In this document: one piece after another, positions 42,713 through 51,909 of the stretch
Position numbering within the stretch: the first letter of the stretch is position 1
Layout of the letters: each line of letters opens with the position of its first letter
Assembly (NCBI RefSeq): GCF_900696045.1
Contig: NZ_LR216287.1
Coordinates: forward strand, 2,523,854-2,587,853
Length of the DNA stretch: 64,000 nucleotides
Direction of reading: 5' to 3'
Source of the DNA: Candidatus Nitrosocosmicus franklandus
Lineage (GTDB): Archaea > Thermoproteota > Nitrososphaeria > Nitrososphaerales > Nitrososphaeraceae
Notes under the pieces: generated by a model
What the model saw: the letters and a program-made list of their open reading frames with translations, nothing else
Databases searched by the model: none
Told to the model about the DNA's origin: nothing
Position numbers and translations under genes: made by a program

Positions 42713-43211
42713 GATTTACTCATTCTATGAACAAGCTAATAAGTTGTTTATTTGATCTCATATCCAATACGAGATCAAAGATAAATATGCAAAATTTCTG
42801 CTCTTCTACTGACCTCTAATGTTAATACTGTGCCTTGTCTAAATTTCTCTCATTGGATGATGGCAAATCAATTAATTTGTGGTAGGTACCAACGCACGAA
42901 AAAATTTTTTACAGGTATTAGTCTTATTTTTTCTTCCATCACCTACTAAATAATTTAGAATTGTTATAAATAGAATTTGAATTTTCACGAAAGAAACCCG
43001 TCCAAATTTTGACCATAAGGGATGAGTAATTTGCAACATATGGTTGCTTCTGAAAATCTACTTTTGGACTTCTAATCAATCGATACCATGTCACTGAGAA
43101 TTTCAATTCTTGTAATCCAGTTGTTTTGACCTTTTTGTGGGTATTTATTCCGTAAATACATGCTCTAAATATTTATTTATCCATGGCTTCAAATTTTATT
43201 AAGGAGTAAAT
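42713..43211. other. Non-coding stretch, nothing recognised
   Basis: About 500 bp between the divergent SDR and parvulin genes. No gene or repeat identified. Confidence 0.45.
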
Positions 43212-43493
43212 TTGGGCGACAAGATAAAGTGTTATCATATATTGGTAAAGAAACATAGTGAAGCTTTAGAAATTTTGGAAAAGTTAAACAAGGGAGAAGG
43301 TTTTTCAAATTTAGCTAGAGAGTTCTCCATTGATAAAGGGAGTGGAAAGAAAGGGGGAGATCTGGGATTCTTTGGACGCGGGATGATGGTCAAACCATTC
43401 GAGGAAGCTGCATTTAAACTCAAAAAGGGCGAGGTTACAGCTGAACCAGTAAAAACAGAATTTGGATATCATATTATAAAAAGGGCCGGTTAA
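43212..43493 (+). CDS. Parvulin-type peptidyl-prolyl isomerase
   Basis: 93 residues, a single-domain cis-trans prolyl isomerase of the PpiC/Pin4 type, as known from Thaumarchaeota. Family residues: CYHILVKKHSEALEILEKLNKGEGFSNLAREFSIDKGSGKKGGDLGFFGRGMMVKPFEEAAFKLKKGEV ... VKTEFGYHIIKR, including both active-site histidines (YHILV and YHIIK). No signal peptide, so it is cytosolic or exported by other means. TTG start with a good Shine-Dalgarno (TTAAGGAGTAAATTTG). Confidence 0.93.
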   Translation: MGDKIKCYHILVKKHSEALEILEKLNKGEGFSNLAREFSIDKGSGKKGGDLGFFGRGMMVKPFEEAAFKLKKGEVTAEPVKTEFGYHIIKRAG

Positions 43494-43675
43494 AGTAACT
43501 TTTGCATTCTATATAGTTTAGTTTTTTTAATCATATAAAGAACTTGCCGGATTTTGGTTTTGTGATCCTAAAAGCAAGACAATTGATAATTATAGTCTAG
43601 ATTACGGAACTATTGATTTCTCTTGAATGTGGAATGTTAGTTCTATGTTTGATTGTAGCAGATATCACAAAAGCT

Positions 43676-43782
43676 GACATTTATTCTAAAATGTCTATTT
43701 GCATCATGACAGCAGTCCTACTAGCAAAGATTTCACTCGGGAACAAGAGTAATTATCTTTCTAATAGGGATCATGATGCAAA
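43676..43782. repeat. Nested inverted repeats
   Basis: A hairpin GACATTT-ATTCTA-AAATGTC at 43676-43695 is followed by a 12-bp inverted repeat TTTGCATCATGA (43698-43709) / TCATGATGCAAA (43771-43782) with a 61-nt loop. Lies in a gene-free region after the parvulin gene. Could be an RNA structure or the end pair of a tiny non-autonomous element. Confidence 0.5.
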
Positions 43783-43823
43783 CAAGTAGGATAAATGTAA
43801 CCGGTAATATAAATTGAGTTTAA

Positions 43824-43976
43824 ATGATTTTAACTTTTGGTACTCTACTTCTTTTTAGATTGATTATCGGATTACTAGAAAAAGGATGGTGTATAAACAA
43901 GGGATTATTTTACGTTTGGTTCAGTAAAGTAATACTTGTCCTTCTGTTTCTAATATTGTTGTTTACACTTTTGTGA
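43824..43976 (+). CDS. Possible small two-helix membrane protein (50 aa)
   Basis: ATG at 43824: MILTFGTLLLFRLIIGLLEKGWC.. then VWFSKVILVLLFLILLFTLL and TGA. Two hydrophobic segments separated by a charged turn (EKGWCINKG). A TATA-like AATATAAATT lies about 20 nt upstream, giving a leaderless layout. No homologue known; hydrophobic frames do arise by chance in AT-rich DNA. Confidence 0.4.
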   Translation: MILTFGTLLLFRLIIGLLEKGWCINKGLFYVWFSKVILVLLFLILLFTLL

Positions 43977-44499
43977 AATACATGAAATATGAGAAACGAT
44001 ATTGAGGAAGATGATTGTGTTGGACATATCTTGATAAATATAACAAATGATTGATATTTTTTTCGTGCCTAACTAATGATTATAGTATGAAAAACCGGCA
44101 TTTGGATAACTTTTGTAAGGCTTGATGTGAAATCCTCCGATTCCTGGTAGAATTAGGGGTAGTCAATTTTGATGATAATTAGCATATTTTGATTGCTTGG
44201 AACAATTTTATTACCACATGTAGAAGCAACGAAGCTGATTAGCTATGATATAAGCATAATTAGACTTCCATGAACGTGTTATGCGATTTATAGGTACAAG
44301 CAACAAGTAGACTGATTTCTGTGAAGTCCTGTATGAGTATGTTCTGGATGATTTTTAAGGCAACTTTCAACTTTCAATATTTTTTTTGAATACTCACATG
44401 TAATATTTTTATACTATATTCAATTGACAAAAGAATGTATTTTTTCATAAAAATGAATAATTGACAATCTGAATAGGTCTTTGATTATGGTTTCTTATT
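43977..44499. other. Non-coding stretch, nothing recognised
   Basis: About 520 bp, very AT-rich, no gene or repeat identified. Confidence 0.45.
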
Positions 44500-45060
44500 T
44501 CAATGAATTATCTTGTACGCCCATACAACCCTGCTTTCTTTTTCTATTACGTTGAATCTATATTTTCTGTGATAGATTTTTTCGGCTACCGATTTAGTTG
44601 TCTCAAAAATGATGATTCTAATTTTTTGGTTATCTAATTCAAGTGATTTAGATAACCCAATACAAAATTGCAAAATATACCTACCTATACCATAGCATCG
44701 ATATTCTTGTATTATACCGATCTTGTTTATTAGCAATCCCTTTATGCTGTTGGGGGTATCAAATTTCCCTAGTATGAAAGTTTTATGATTACGTTCCCTC
44801 CTTATGTTAGCGAATACTATGGAAAAGAATCCAATCCACTCGCTTTCATACTTTAAAACAAAAATTGCTTCATTATCGTGGGGTTTTTCAGTTCTAATGC
44901 GCTGATAATAATCTTGTACATGTAATGGATCCTCGCCATTTGATTGTGCAAAATTTAGATTTGGTAATGGTTGCTCTTGAGCAGAGTATTTGATAAACTT
45001 TAGCCTATCTGAATCAAACGGTAGATTTGATATCATTTTTGTGTTTCTCATAAAAGTCAA
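44500..45060 (-). CDS. GNAT-family N-acetyltransferase
   Basis: 186 residues (178 from Met9). The acetyl-CoA pyrophosphate loop is QEYRCYGIGRYIL (R-x-x-G-x-G/A). Upstream strands are IFVLKYESEWIGFFSIVFANIRR and LINKIGIIQEYR; downstream come IRIIIFETTKSVAEKIYHRKYRFNVIEKES. It transfers acetyl groups to an unknown amine. Its 5' end overlaps a small acidic upstream gene by up to 47 bp, a layout seen in translation-coupled pairs, including GNAT toxin-antitoxin systems, though the small protein has no recognisable antitoxin DNA-binding domain. Confidence 0.83.
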   Translation of the reverse strand: MTFMRNTKMISNLPFDSDRLKFIKYSAQEQPLPNLNFAQSNGEDPLHVQDYYQRIRTEKPHDNEAIFVLKYESEWIGFFSIVFANIRRERNHKTFILGKFDTPNSIKGLLINKIGIIQEYRCYGIGRYILQFCIGLSKSLELDNQKIRIIIFETTKSVAEKIYHRKYRFNVIEKESRVVWAYKIIH

Positions 45061-45226
45061 TAGCTTGCTCTAGGAAATCTCGTTCAAATTTGTCTGGATT
45101 GCCTTTTACAAGTTCGGAAATCTGAAAGTAATTATCGTCATCCAAAAAAACGTCGTGTAAAATGGATAATGTGTTATTCATGATTATATATTTACATTGT
45201 CCTATTAAAATCTCCGTATTAACCAA
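45014..45226 (-). CDS. Small acidic protein overlapping the GNAT gene
   Basis: 70 residues, or 55 from the inner ATG (MNNTLSILHDVFLDDDNYFQISELVKGNPDKF then ERDFLEQAIDFYEKHKNDIKSTV). Acidic and mostly helical. Its stop codon lies inside the start of the GNAT gene, implying coupled expression. Function unknown; a partner or antitoxin role is conceivable from context only. Confidence 0.55.
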   Translation of the reverse strand: MVNTEILIGQCKYIIMNNTLSILHDVFLDDDNYFQISELVKGNPDKFERDFLEQAIDFYEKHKNDIKSTV

Positions 45227-45624
45227 GTGGTTGTTACTGAAGTCCTTTGAATGACTATTATTAAGCGAGAATGGATCGACTGTACAGTGATAAAATCATT
45301 TTTAGATCATATCCATATCTTACACTAATCATCTTTCAACCTTTACTCTGGTCATTTTTGGCCGTATTCATGTAGGGATAAATCTCAATTGGGTTCCATA
45401 CAGACTAGTCAAACTTTCGATACCCTCATGCCATGTTTATTAAGGGCCAGTTTGGTTTAATACATGTATAGTATATCCTGTCCTGATTTCAGAAAGCCGC
45501 AAAAACTTTGCAGATAGTTTCTAAATTAATAGTGCAATTGAAATAAATGGTTTGATTAGAAAGCGAGCATAGAAACAATATTATATTTATTAAATTACAA
45601 ATTACGTAATTGGGATAGAGAAGA
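45227..45624. other. Non-coding divergent promoter region
   Basis: About 400 bp between divergent genes. A TATA-like AATATTATATTTATTAAATTAC at 45580-45600 precedes the Nudix gene. Nothing else recognised. Confidence 0.45.
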
Positions 45625-46050
45625 GTGACGATAGAGCTTTCAGTTGGTGGAATAATAAGATATCAATCAACGGAATTCAATAAGGATCATTCCGAATTTC
45701 TCCTTTTGAGAAATAAACGGGGATTTTGGGGATTCCCCCAAGGTCACAAAGAAAGGGGCGAAAATGAAATTCAAACGTTGCAGAGAGAAGTACAGGAAGA
45801 AACAGGAATAACCGACTTGGAGATCCATCAATATATCGGCAAAATACAATACAAGTATTTTAGAGCCGACGGAATAAGATCTGAAAAAGAAGTCAAATTT
45901 TACTTTGCCACAACGCCTGTGAGGGAAGTTGTGATTTCAAATGAGCATGAAGGTTTTAAGTGGACTACTTATCAGGAAGCACTCTCTATGCTTGACCATC
46001 GTCAACTAAAATCAATTATTCTAAAGGGAAGAAGACGAGGTCTATACTAG
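45625..46050 (+). CDS. Nudix hydrolase (Ap4A-hydrolase-like)
   Basis: 141 residues. A complete Nudix box GHKERGENEIQTLQREVQEETGI (G-x5-E-x7-R-E-U-x-E-E-x-G-U) at about residues 40-62, preceded by LLLRNKRGFWGFPQG, which is typical of diadenosine tetraphosphate hydrolases, and followed by KYFRADGIRSEKEVKFYFATT. It would hydrolyse nucleotide diphosphate linkages in the cytosol as a housecleaning enzyme. GTG start. The radical SAM gene follows after 100 bp on the same strand. Confidence 0.92.
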   Translation: MTIELSVGGIIRYQSTEFNKDHSEFLLLRNKRGFWGFPQGHKERGENEIQTLQREVQEETGITDLEIHQYIGKIQYKYFRADGIRSEKEVKFYFATTPVREVVISNEHEGFKWTTYQEALSMLDHRQLKSIILKGRRRGLY

Positions 46051-46149
46051 ATTATAGAATCCATTAATATCCTACGTAGCATACTCTAAATGTGATGAAA
46101 ATAATTTTATACTCACGTCTTTTAATTACTAGAGGATATAGATTAAAAG

Positions 46150-47724
46150 ATGGTTTCTGGCAAAAGAATTGTTCTAACTGCTGATCGTAGTTTGATGACT
46201 AACTATCGAGGCAACTTTCTTTATGGCTTTATAGCATGTGGTCCATATGAATTAGTCCCCGAATTTGTTTTCGATAAACTGTTTTGTCCAAGCGTCGAGA
46301 CAGATAAGAATACGGGAGAGGTTAAAGTTGCACAATGTGGATTGCGAAGAATAGAGAGTGCCTTAACAAGAGAATATGATCAAAGTGAGGTATTCTTAGC
46401 TCATCCTGAAATGTTGGACAAGTGTATTGGTCCTCAAACTAAAGTGGTTGGTATTAATGTTATGGATCCCTTAGGTATGGCTCCTGTAACAACTACAATG
46501 TCACCGGAGAAACTGTCTTACGTGGCTATGAAATTTAAAAAAATGTGTGCATCGATTATTCAGTTAAAGAAAAAATATAATTTCAAAGTTGTGGTAGGCG
46601 GTAACGGTTCTTGGGAGTTGGCAAAACCCGAGAGGATGAAAATACACGGAATTGATACTGTGGTTATAGGTGAGGCTGATGAATTAGCATTGGATTTGTT
46701 TCATGATTTAGAGGCAGGTGATGCACCAGAATTACTTCACACCTTTGTTCGAAATATTGAAAATATACCAATGATCAAGGGTCCTACAATAAATTCATTG
46801 ATTGAAGCAATGAGAGGTTGCGGGAGAGGGTGTGATTTTTGTGATGTAAATAAGCGTTCCAAGAAGGATATTCCGCTAGAAAGGTTACAAGAGGAAGCCA
46901 AAATCAATATCAAGTATGGGTTTGATTCAATTTGGCTCCAATCAGACGAGATGTTGTTGTATGGCTGTGATAATAAGGATTTTATTCCTAATCAGGATGC
47001 TATTCTAGGAGTCTGGAAAGGGTTAAAGTCTGTGGGGGCTAATTTTGTGGGTACTACTCACATGACTTTGTCTGCAGTAGCATCTTCACCTGATCTTATA
47101 AAGAGAATATCCCAAGTAAATGACATGGAAAATAATGGTCGCTGGCTTGCAACTAATTTGGGGGTGGAAACTGTTGCACCCCGAATGGTGAAAAAGCATC
47201 TTGGGGTGAAAACTAGGCCCTACCAACCTGAAGAGTGGGGGGCAGTAGTGCGAGAAGGTTGCAAGATTCTAAATCAAAACCATTGGTTTCCAGCATTGAC
47301 GCTTATAATCGGATGGCCAGACGAAACACCAGACGAAACGCAATATACTATAGATTTAATCCAAGATTTCAAACAAATGAACATGCGAGGTTTAGTAGCT
47401 CCATTATTATATCAAGACTTTTCAGAAAAGAACTCGATGCATTTTGGTAATCTCAATGAATCTCAGTTTGCTCTATTTTGGACTTGCTGGCAACATAACC
47501 TCCGGGTAATTAGTGATATTATACCAATTATTATTCGAAATAAATCATACGGACCGGCTATGAAGGTGTTTATGGCACTCTTGATCAAGTTTGGTACATG
47601 GGCGATCATGAGATACCTGCGAGGCTTGTCTAAAGGATTGTTTGACGGCAAACCCGCAGAGGATATTGTTGCAAAATACGTGAGACCGCGATCGGTAACA
47701 GCTCCTATGCCGCCAAAACTTTAA
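46150..47724 (+). CDS. B12-binding-type radical SAM protein
   Basis: 524 residues. The N-terminal part (residues 1-200) has a Rossmann-like cobalamin-binding-domain look (KVVGINVMDPLGMAPVTTTM ... KVVVGGNGSWELAKPERMKIHGIDTVVIGEADELALDLF). The radical SAM cluster is Cys224-x3-Cys228-x2-Cys231 in MRGCGRGCDFCDVN. Later, LVAPLLYQDF and TLIIGWPDETPDETQYTIDLIQDF fit the TIM-barrel end. The 4Fe-4S cluster cleaves S-adenosylmethionine to a radical. Reaction unknown; methylases, cyclases and lipid-modifying enzymes share this layout. Confidence 0.92.
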   Translation: MVSGKRIVLTADRSLMTNYRGNFLYGFIACGPYELVPEFVFDKLFCPSVETDKNTGEVKVAQCGLRRIESALTREYDQSEVFLAHPEMLDKCIGPQTKVVGINVMDPLGMAPVTTTMSPEKLSYVAMKFKKMCASIIQLKKKYNFKVVVGGNGSWELAKPERMKIHGIDTVVIGEADELALDLFHDLEAGDAPELLHTFVRNIENIPMIKGPTINSLIEAMRGCGRGCDFCDVNKRSKKDIPLERLQEEAKINIKYGFDSIWLQSDEMLLYGCDNKDFIPNQDAILGVWKGLKSVGANFVGTTHMTLSAVASSPDLIKRISQVNDMENNGRWLATNLGVETVAPRMVKKHLGVKTRPYQPEEWGAVVREGCKILNQNHWFPALTLIIGWPDETPDETQYTIDLIQDFKQMNMRGLVAPLLYQDFSEKNSMHFGNLNESQFALFWTCWQHNLRVISDIIPIIIRNKSYGPAMKVFMALLIKFGTWAIMRYLRGLSKGLFDGKPAEDIVAKYVRPRSVTAPMPPKL

Positions 47725-47832
47725 ATTCTTTATTAATGGTTTCGTGCTTTTGAAAATCAAAAGTAAAGGATTTCTTGAAGTTTATATTTTTTTATTGATT
47801 AATAAACTAAATTTTTATTTCTCTCCCATTAT

Positions 47833-48159
47833 CTAGCTTAACTGACTGATAGCTGCATCTGCTATGGTATCGCGTCTAGGAGAGATAACAATAAAATAAT
47901 TCTTGTCTGCTCTTTCCATAACGCTAACTAGTTTATGTTTCTTTGCAGAAATATCAAACTCGTACATACCTTGGTCCATTTTTCCCTTTGTATAGATCAT
48001 TAGTAACGTTTCGCCTGATAGTGGAGTAATCGGTACCATAGAAAAAACATATCCTTTGTACGAACTGATCGGAAGTATTTGTTTCATATAAGGGGCTACC
48101 GAGACTAGATAAACCAATACATCCTCAATGGTTTCAAATTCTTCAAATTCAAATTTCAT
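47833..48159 (-). CDS. Hypothetical protein next to a flavin reductase
   Basis: 108 residues: FEEFETIEDVLVYLVSVAPYMKQILPISSYKGYVFSMVPITPLSGETLLMIYTKGKMDQGMYEFDISAKKHKLVSVMERADKNYFIVI. Looks like a small alpha/beta domain with no signal or metal motif. Located 54 bp downstream of the reductase gene in the same direction, so probably the same transcript. No family recognised. Confidence 0.62.
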   Translation of the reverse strand: MKFEFEEFETIEDVLVYLVSVAPYMKQILPISSYKGYVFSMVPITPLSGETLLMIYTKGKMDQGMYEFDISAKKHKLVSVMERADKNYFIVISPRRDTIADAAISQLS

Positions 48160-48213
48160 TTATGTAAAGTATTTGAACTGAGGTTAAATAAACTTTAAAA
48201 ATTAAAAATGGAT

Positions 48214-49056
48214 TTAGCCGTAAGATTCGAATTTCACATCGAACGTTCCATCCTTTCTCTTGTTTCTTTCTGTCACAAATCCCTTGGGAACCAAGGAATC
48301 TAACACTCCATCTACAGTCCCCTGCCATCCACAAACATAAAAGGAAGTGTTTTCTGGAGTTATTTTTTCACCAACAAGTTCTTCTAATGGTGATTTATCA
48401 TGTCCAGGTTTTGGTCTCAAGAATGTCTCCACTCTTCCTTTATGTCCATTCCATGATCTATTAAACCATTCTTGTGGTCTACTAATGCTTGCTCGATATC
48501 GAAAGTTCCATTCATTTTCACCTTTGTCTAAACTTTCCTCTTCTAATTCTGTCAATAATTCCCGATAGCTAAGTTCATCTACATAACTTGCTCCGTGTAA
48601 TACTATTATTTGCCTCTTGCTTCTCTTGTATTTTAGATGTAAGGAATACGAGATAAAGGGTGCCAGACCTGTTCCTCCGCCTATCAAAACTAGTCTTCTA
48701 TTATCTGGACTACCGTCGGGCATTTTTTCATTTATGGTGAATATTCCAGTAGGTTTTACCCAACTAATTTCATCTCCCTCTTTCTTATTAAACAATTCGG
48801 TAGTAAGCCTACCTGGTAGTGGCTTTTTTACCCAACGGACAATGAGTTCAAAATATTTTTTTTGTTCTGGAGGAGATGCTATTGAATAAGCTCTTCGAAT
48901 AACTTTACCCTCTTTTGGTACATGTAATCCCAGAGTCACAAACTGCCCGGGCTTAAAGTCAGGAACCTGACCTTCATTTGGTTTTATATGAAAAATCGCA
49001 AGATCTTCCTTTAAAACTCTTATATAAGAAATCGTTGCCTTATTATCAACTACCAT
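48214..49056 (-). CDS. Ferredoxin-NAD(P) reductase-like flavoprotein
   Basis: 280 residues, FNR superfamily. FAD-binding barrel with PGQFVTLGLHVPKEGKVIRRAYSIASPPEQKKYFELIVRWV; NAD(P)-binding motif LVLIGGGTGLAPFISYSLHLKYKRSKRQIIVLHGA; C-terminal FYVCGWQGTVDGVLDSLVPKGF. It would pass electrons between NAD(P)H and ferredoxin or another small carrier. Thaumarchaeota use such reductases to make reducing power. No iron-sulfur motif of its own. ATG start after a TATA-like AAATATTTAACTAAC (reverse). Confidence 0.92.
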   Translation of the reverse strand: MVVDNKATISYIRVLKEDLAIFHIKPNEGQVPDFKPGQFVTLGLHVPKEGKVIRRAYSIASPPEQKKYFELIVRWVKKPLPGRLTTELFNKKEGDEISWVKPTGIFTINEKMPDGSPDNRRLVLIGGGTGLAPFISYSLHLKYKRSKRQIIVLHGASYVDELSYRELLTELEEESLDKGENEWNFRYRASISRPQEWFNRSWNGHKGRVETFLRPKPGHDKSPLEELVGEKITPENTSFYVCGWQGTVDGVLDSLVPKGFVTERNKRKDGTFDVKFESYG

Positions 49057-49181
49057 AATAATGTGTGTTTTAACCCAAGTTAGTTAAATATTTTGTTTTA
49101 CTGTTCATATGCCGAGTAGGTTACAGTAAAAGAAATCTGAAGGTTTATTGCAATCCTATTATCAAAGATCGATATTAAGAT

Positions 49182-49313
49182 TTAGTTGAATTTTTTTATT
49201 ATATTGTAATATGGTGAGCCTTTGTGTCTTTCAATACATTTCTGACAAAGTGACTTTTCTCCATACTTTTTATGACAAGGACAATCACATATGGAACTGA
49301 TATTAGCGCCCAA
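49182..49313 (-). CDS. Small cysteine-rich zinc-binding-like protein
   Basis: 43 residues from TTG: MGANISSICDCPCHKKYGEK then SLCQKCIERHKGSPYYNIIKKFN. Cys9-x-Cys11-x-Cys13-His14 and Cys23-x2-Cys26 with His30 give enough ligands for one or two zincs, which chance rarely produces. A related CPC-K-H cluster occurs in the protein at 22378. TATA-like ATAATTTATATGG about 40 nt upstream. Function unknown. Confidence 0.5.
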   Translation of the reverse strand: MGANISSICDCPCHKKYGEKSLCQKCIERHKGSPYYNIIKKFN

Positions 49314-49513
49314 ATATTATTATAGTACGCGTTACTGAACCATATAAATTATTATTGTATGTCAAATAAGAGATGCCTCAGCTACATTTGGAAATAATTA
49401 ATCCAGTGCTAACTTACCTGCATGTTATACACACCCTGCGAAAAAATCTTTTTGTGATCTTGTTAACCTAGAATTGTATATATATTTAGTTTAGAATTCA
49501 AGTAAGTTATAAT

Positions 49514-50191
49514 TTGTCCAATTCATTTTATCTTTTTACATCTCAAATTATTCTATCCACAGGACCATGCGATAGACTGTTAGAGTATGATGGAATTACT
49601 TCAAATAGGCTAGTGTTACGAGAACATACAGGAAAATTAATACTGAGCTGCAAAAATGTTCCGACACTAAAGGAAAAAATCTGTGGATTGGGGAATTCTA
49701 TTACAATTATCAAGAATTTAGATGAATATCAATACCTAATATGCAAATATATTCCAAATCTGAGTGATAAGAGTATTTTCAAGTTCAAATTTCAAAAGAT
49801 TCGTTTACTAATCTTTTTGTTTATCCATAAATTTACAAAGACTCTTGTTCAAAAAAATCATCAAATATCTGATATATTAGATAGATTAAACAAATCGGGG
49901 AACAATATACTTAAAGAAACCTCTGAATTGATCCAGGTCTATAGGGAAGCCTCAAATACAAAAGGTTTCGATATTGATAAATCAAAGGATATCGAATCTC
50001 AGATTAATCTAAATAACGATCACTTTGTTTATTTCGACCACACCGAAAGTGAAATCAATAAGATACTTTTTAGAATTTATAGTCTTGATCCTGATAAGGT
50101 AGGATTACGAAAGCACCATGATTATGACAAAGACAAATACGATGATGAAGATGACTATCAAATGGATAGAAATGAATATACTATTTATTGA
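49514..50191 (+). CDS. Hypothetical protein with acidic tail
   Basis: 225 residues: an N-terminal strand-rich part (FYLFTSQIILSTGPCDRLLEYDGITSNRLVLREHTGKLILSCKNVPTLKEKICGLGNSITII), a basic hydrophobic helix (KFQKIRLLIFLFIHKFTKTLVQ), helical middle, and a C-terminal run of Asp/Lys/Tyr (KHHDYDKDKYDDEDDYQMDRNEY) that could bind metal or nucleic-acid partners. TTG start. Its end overlaps the convergent peroxiredoxin gene by 11 bp. Family not recognised. Confidence 0.62.
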   Translation: MSNSFYLFTSQIILSTGPCDRLLEYDGITSNRLVLREHTGKLILSCKNVPTLKEKICGLGNSITIIKNLDEYQYLICKYIPNLSDKSIFKFKFQKIRLLIFLFIHKFTKTLVQKNHQISDILDRLNKSGNNILKETSELIQVYREASNTKGFDIDKSKDIESQINLNNDHFVYFDHTESEINKILFRIYSLDPDKVGLRKHHDYDKDKYDDEDDYQMDRNEYTIY

Positions 50192-50687
50192 TTGATTTAA
50201 AGTATTCTAGGACTTCTTCTGAATGGCCTTTTGGCTTTACTTTCTCGTAAATTTTTGATATTTTTCCATTTGTGTCTATGAGAAATGTAGATCTGTTGAC
50301 TCCATAGTATTCTTTACCCATAAATTTTTTTAATCCGTAGACTCCATACTTTTTTGCAATTTCATTTCGAGTATCTGAAGCAAGCATATACGGAATTTTC
50401 ATTTTTTCACGAAATTTTACATGTGATTCATTGGTATCGGGACTAATTCCTATTATTTCGATATTATCATTCCTGAACAAATTGTAGTCTCTACTAAACT
50501 CCTCAGCTTCTATGGTGCATCCAGGTGTAAAGTCCTTCGGATAAAAGTATACTACTATTCTTTTTTTCCCTATCAAATCTGAAAGATGAAATGTTTTGCC
50601 TTGATGATCCTGGAATTCAAAATCGTGGGCAGTATCTCCTATTTTAGCTATTTCGTTTTCTCCATGAATATCTTTTTTAGCTTCCAT
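50181..50687 (-). CDS. bcp: Peroxiredoxin, BCP/PrxQ type
   Basis: 168 residues. Peroxidatic Cys57 in YFYPKDFTPGCTIEAEEFSRDY. The resolving Cys found five residues later in many PrxQ proteins is Glu here, so it should act as a one-Cys or atypically resolved enzyme. Further family marks: IEIIGISPDTNESHVKFREKMKIPYMLASD, YGVNRSTFLIDTNGKI. It reduces hydrogen peroxide and organic peroxides in the cytosol. It lies downstream of a TlpA-like thioredoxin gene on the same strand (71 bp), a likely electron donor pairing. Confidence 0.94.
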   Translation of the reverse strand: MEAKKDIHGENEIAKIGDTAHDFEFQDHQGKTFHLSDLIGKKRIVVYFYPKDFTPGCTIEAEEFSRDYNLFRNDNIEIIGISPDTNESHVKFREKMKIPYMLASDTRNEIAKKYGVYGLKKFMGKEYYGVNRSTFLIDTNGKISKIYEKVKPKGHSEEVLEYFKSINK

Positions 50688-50758
50688 TCTAACGGCAATT
50701 ACTTAACATTAAACTCTTATTTAATCATCTAAGAGACACAAACAAATAAGATTTATGC

Positions 50759-51832
50759 CTACCCAAAAACAAAAGTGTAGAAATAGAAATTGTCTGTTGA
50801 TGGTAGTATCTCTAGCTTGTGGGTTTCTCGATTTTTAGTTTTAACAACATTCATCATAAATGGCCAGGTAATGTCTACCGAACTAATTCCGTCAACTAGT
50901 TTGGAATGATATCCTATTTGATTTTCCTCTAAATATTTACCATCAAGTAAGATCTCTGCCTTGGCCGGTTTTCCATCTGTAGAGCCTGTTATGATATTTA
51001 CATTTGAAGCAGAGTTATATCTAAAAGTAATAGATGGGTTCTTATCCTTGTGCTCGAATGAAGCGTATATACCTTCTTTTCCCCAGAACCATTTCCCTTT
51101 CAAATAAACAACATTGTCCATGATTTGGGTGGGTTCGTTGAAAATATTATATTCTTCAACCTTTACCTTTTGATTATTTCCAAACCTTCTGAGTCTAGAG
51201 TACCCTACACATATTTCGGGCGCCATCCCTGGAAAGTGCATTCCGTACATTCTAACTATCTTATTCTGTTCGTTACCCGATTGGGGTTCATGTTCTTGTT
51301 CATTTTTGTATTGGCCTGTGAAATCATTAAGATCGGGCTGTCTTACTTGTTTAGAATTGGTTTCTTGGGTCGTCTTTGGAGGTAGTTCCAGTAAATCTAA
51401 AATTGCTTCCTCAAAATCCTCAATAGTTCCATATCCTGGGTGTTCATACCTTACAAATCCATCTTTGTCTATAAGAATATGTTTTGGCCAATATGAATTT
51501 CCATATGCCTCCCAGGTCTTGTTGGTAATGTCAAAACCGGTTATAGTGTTCTTTAAATCGTAAGTTTCTAGTGCCTTGAGTATGTTTTCCTCTTTTCTTG
51601 CAAATTCATACTCTGAAGAATGTATGCCAATTACCTCTAGTCCATCTTTTTCATATTTTTTTTTCAACAGCTCTATAGTTGGGATTGTTCTTAAGCAAAA
51701 TATACAAGTATAGGTCCAAAAATCAAGCAATATTACCTTACCCTTTAATTCTCTAATGGAATGCATCTTATTGTCATTCCATTTTTTGATTTCTTTATAT
51801 TCTGGAGCAGGGGTTGCGGGAATAATATTCAT
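50759..51832 (-). CDS. TlpA/DipZ-like thioredoxin protein
   Basis: 357 residues. Thioredoxin domain with KGKVILLDFWTYTCIFCLRTIPTIELLKKKY, active site Cys43-Ile-Phe-Cys46 and cis-Pro in SYWPKHILIDKDG. The C-terminal 170 residues (MYGMHFPGMAPEICVGYSRLRRFGNNQKVKVEEYN ... AEILLDGKYLEENQIGYHS) form the beta-sandwich seen at the end of DipZ/CDSP proteins. No signal peptide or membrane domain, so a cytosolic thiol oxidoreductase. It neighbours the peroxiredoxin gene. Confidence 0.9.
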   Translation of the reverse strand: MNIIPATPAPEYKEIKKWNDNKMHSIRELKGKVILLDFWTYTCIFCLRTIPTIELLKKKYEKDGLEVIGIHSSEYEFARKEENILKALETYDLKNTITGFDITNKTWEAYGNSYWPKHILIDKDGFVRYEHPGYGTIEDFEEAILDLLELPPKTTQETNSKQVRQPDLNDFTGQYKNEQEHEPQSGNEQNKIVRMYGMHFPGMAPEICVGYSRLRRFGNNQKVKVEEYNIFNEPTQIMDNVVYLKGKWFWGKEGIYASFEHKDKNPSITFRYNSASNVNIITGSTDGKPAKAEILLDGKYLEENQIGYHSKLVDGISSVDITWPFMMNVVKTKNRETHKLEILPSTDNFYFYTFVFG

Positions 51833-51909
51833 AAATCATACAAAGTACCTGCCTGCTTGTAATTTATTCCTATTTTATTACTGAAAATACAGATAAATGG
51901 GATTCTTGA

